Made by a program: the position numbers and the translations under genes
Notes under the pieces: generated by a model
Told to the model about the DNA's origin: nothing
Databases searched by the model: none
The model's input: the letters and a program-made list of their open reading frames with translations, nothing else
In this document: positions 21,204-21,376 of the stretch, in pieces
Layout: each line of letters opens with the position of its first letter
Position numbering within the stretch: the stretch's first letter is position 1
Assembly: GCA_900759435.1 (NCBI GenBank)
Contig: CAAEVD010000253.1
Location: 1 to 21,376, forward strand
Reading direction: 5' to 3'
Length of the DNA: 21,376 nucleotides
Source of the DNA: an uncultured Collinsella sp.
GTDB taxonomy: Bacteria > Actinomycetota > Coriobacteriia > Coriobacteriales > Coriobacteriaceae

Positions 21204-21376
21204 GTGAAGGTCATCATCTATACCGACGGCTCGGCCCGATCAAATCCGGGACGCGGCGGCTACGGCGCCGTGCTCAAATACACCAACCCCGCCGGCAAGA
21301 CCTTCACCTCCGAGCTTTCGCGCGGCTACGCCAAGACCACCAACAACCGCATGGAGCTCATGGCGGTCATCGTGGC
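21204..21376 (+). CDS. rnhA: Ribonuclease HI (3' part beyond window)
   Basis: The first 57 residues of ribonuclease HI, which cuts the RNA strand of RNA-DNA hybrids. The start is the typical [19 protein letters not shown], with catalytic D8, and TTNNRMEL near residues 46-53 carries the second catalytic acid. The GTG at 21204 has GAAAGGAAG six bases upstream. The frame is open to the right edge. Identification is secure; whether a further domain follows cannot be seen. Confidence 0.93.
   Translation, partial: MKVIIYTDGSARSNPGRGGYGAVLKYTNPAGKTFTSELSRGYAKTTNNRMELMAVIV

Noticed and set aside
1..21376. CRISPR arrays, tRNA or rRNA genes, transposases, phage genes
   Set aside because: None found: no regularly spaced repeats, no tRNA-like T-loop/CCA pattern that I could recognise, and no ORF with transposase or integrase motifs.

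Overview
The window looks like chromosomal sequence from a GC-rich, Gram-positive gut actinobacterium of the class Coriobacteriia, most likely Collinsella or a close relative. This is inference from gene content and style: a UvrX/YolD polymerase pair, a sortase-anchored surface protein, a lipoprotein-type solute-binding protein, an aldo/keto reductase with two ferredoxin motifs, strong GGAGG ribosome binding sites and frequent GTG/TTG starts. I see no tRNA, rRNA, CRISPR array, transposase, integrase or phage gene.

Layout. 1-1535 (-): glucose-6-phosphate isomerase, cut by the left edge. 1666-2411: a short Fe-alcohol-dehydrogenase-like one-domain gene (-) bracketed by related repeat words, one of them next to a 56-nt palindrome. 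2410-4405 (+): an SOS operon with a clear promoter, two LexA-like boxes, a UvrX-type Y-family polymerase and YolD. 4402-6930 (-): a large secreted beta-propeller-like protein with a sorting signal. 7206-8934: a divergent metal/redox locus, with a membrane-tethered heavy-metal-associated protein behind a CsoR-type copper operator (-), and a DUF3793 protein plus flavodoxin (+). 9067-12171 (-): an amino-acid ABC transporter operon (lipoprotein, permease with an extra extracytoplasmic domain, ATPase). 12319-15658 (-): endonuclease IV, a Gfo/Idh/MocA oxidoreductase and an aldo/keto reductase; two near-identical 85-bp palindromic repeats bracket the oxidoreductase. 15821-17053 (+): a cyclase-family C-terminal remnant and a ketopantoate-reductase-family gene. 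17145-18305 (-): a small membrane protein and a secreted coiled-coil protein. 18618-21104: O-acetylhomoserine sulfhydrylase (-) with a leader that encodes a 17-residue peptide, divergent from a LysR regulator (+). 21204-end (+): start of ribonuclease HI.

How the genes work together. Most are housekeeping or accessory metabolic genes. The regulatory sequences are the most informative part: SOS control of translesion synthesis, copper control of an HMA protein, and a possible attenuator in front of the sulfur-assimilation enzyme. The most unusual structure is the pattern of palindromic intergenic repeats bracketing single metabolic genes, which could be movable or deletable cassettes.
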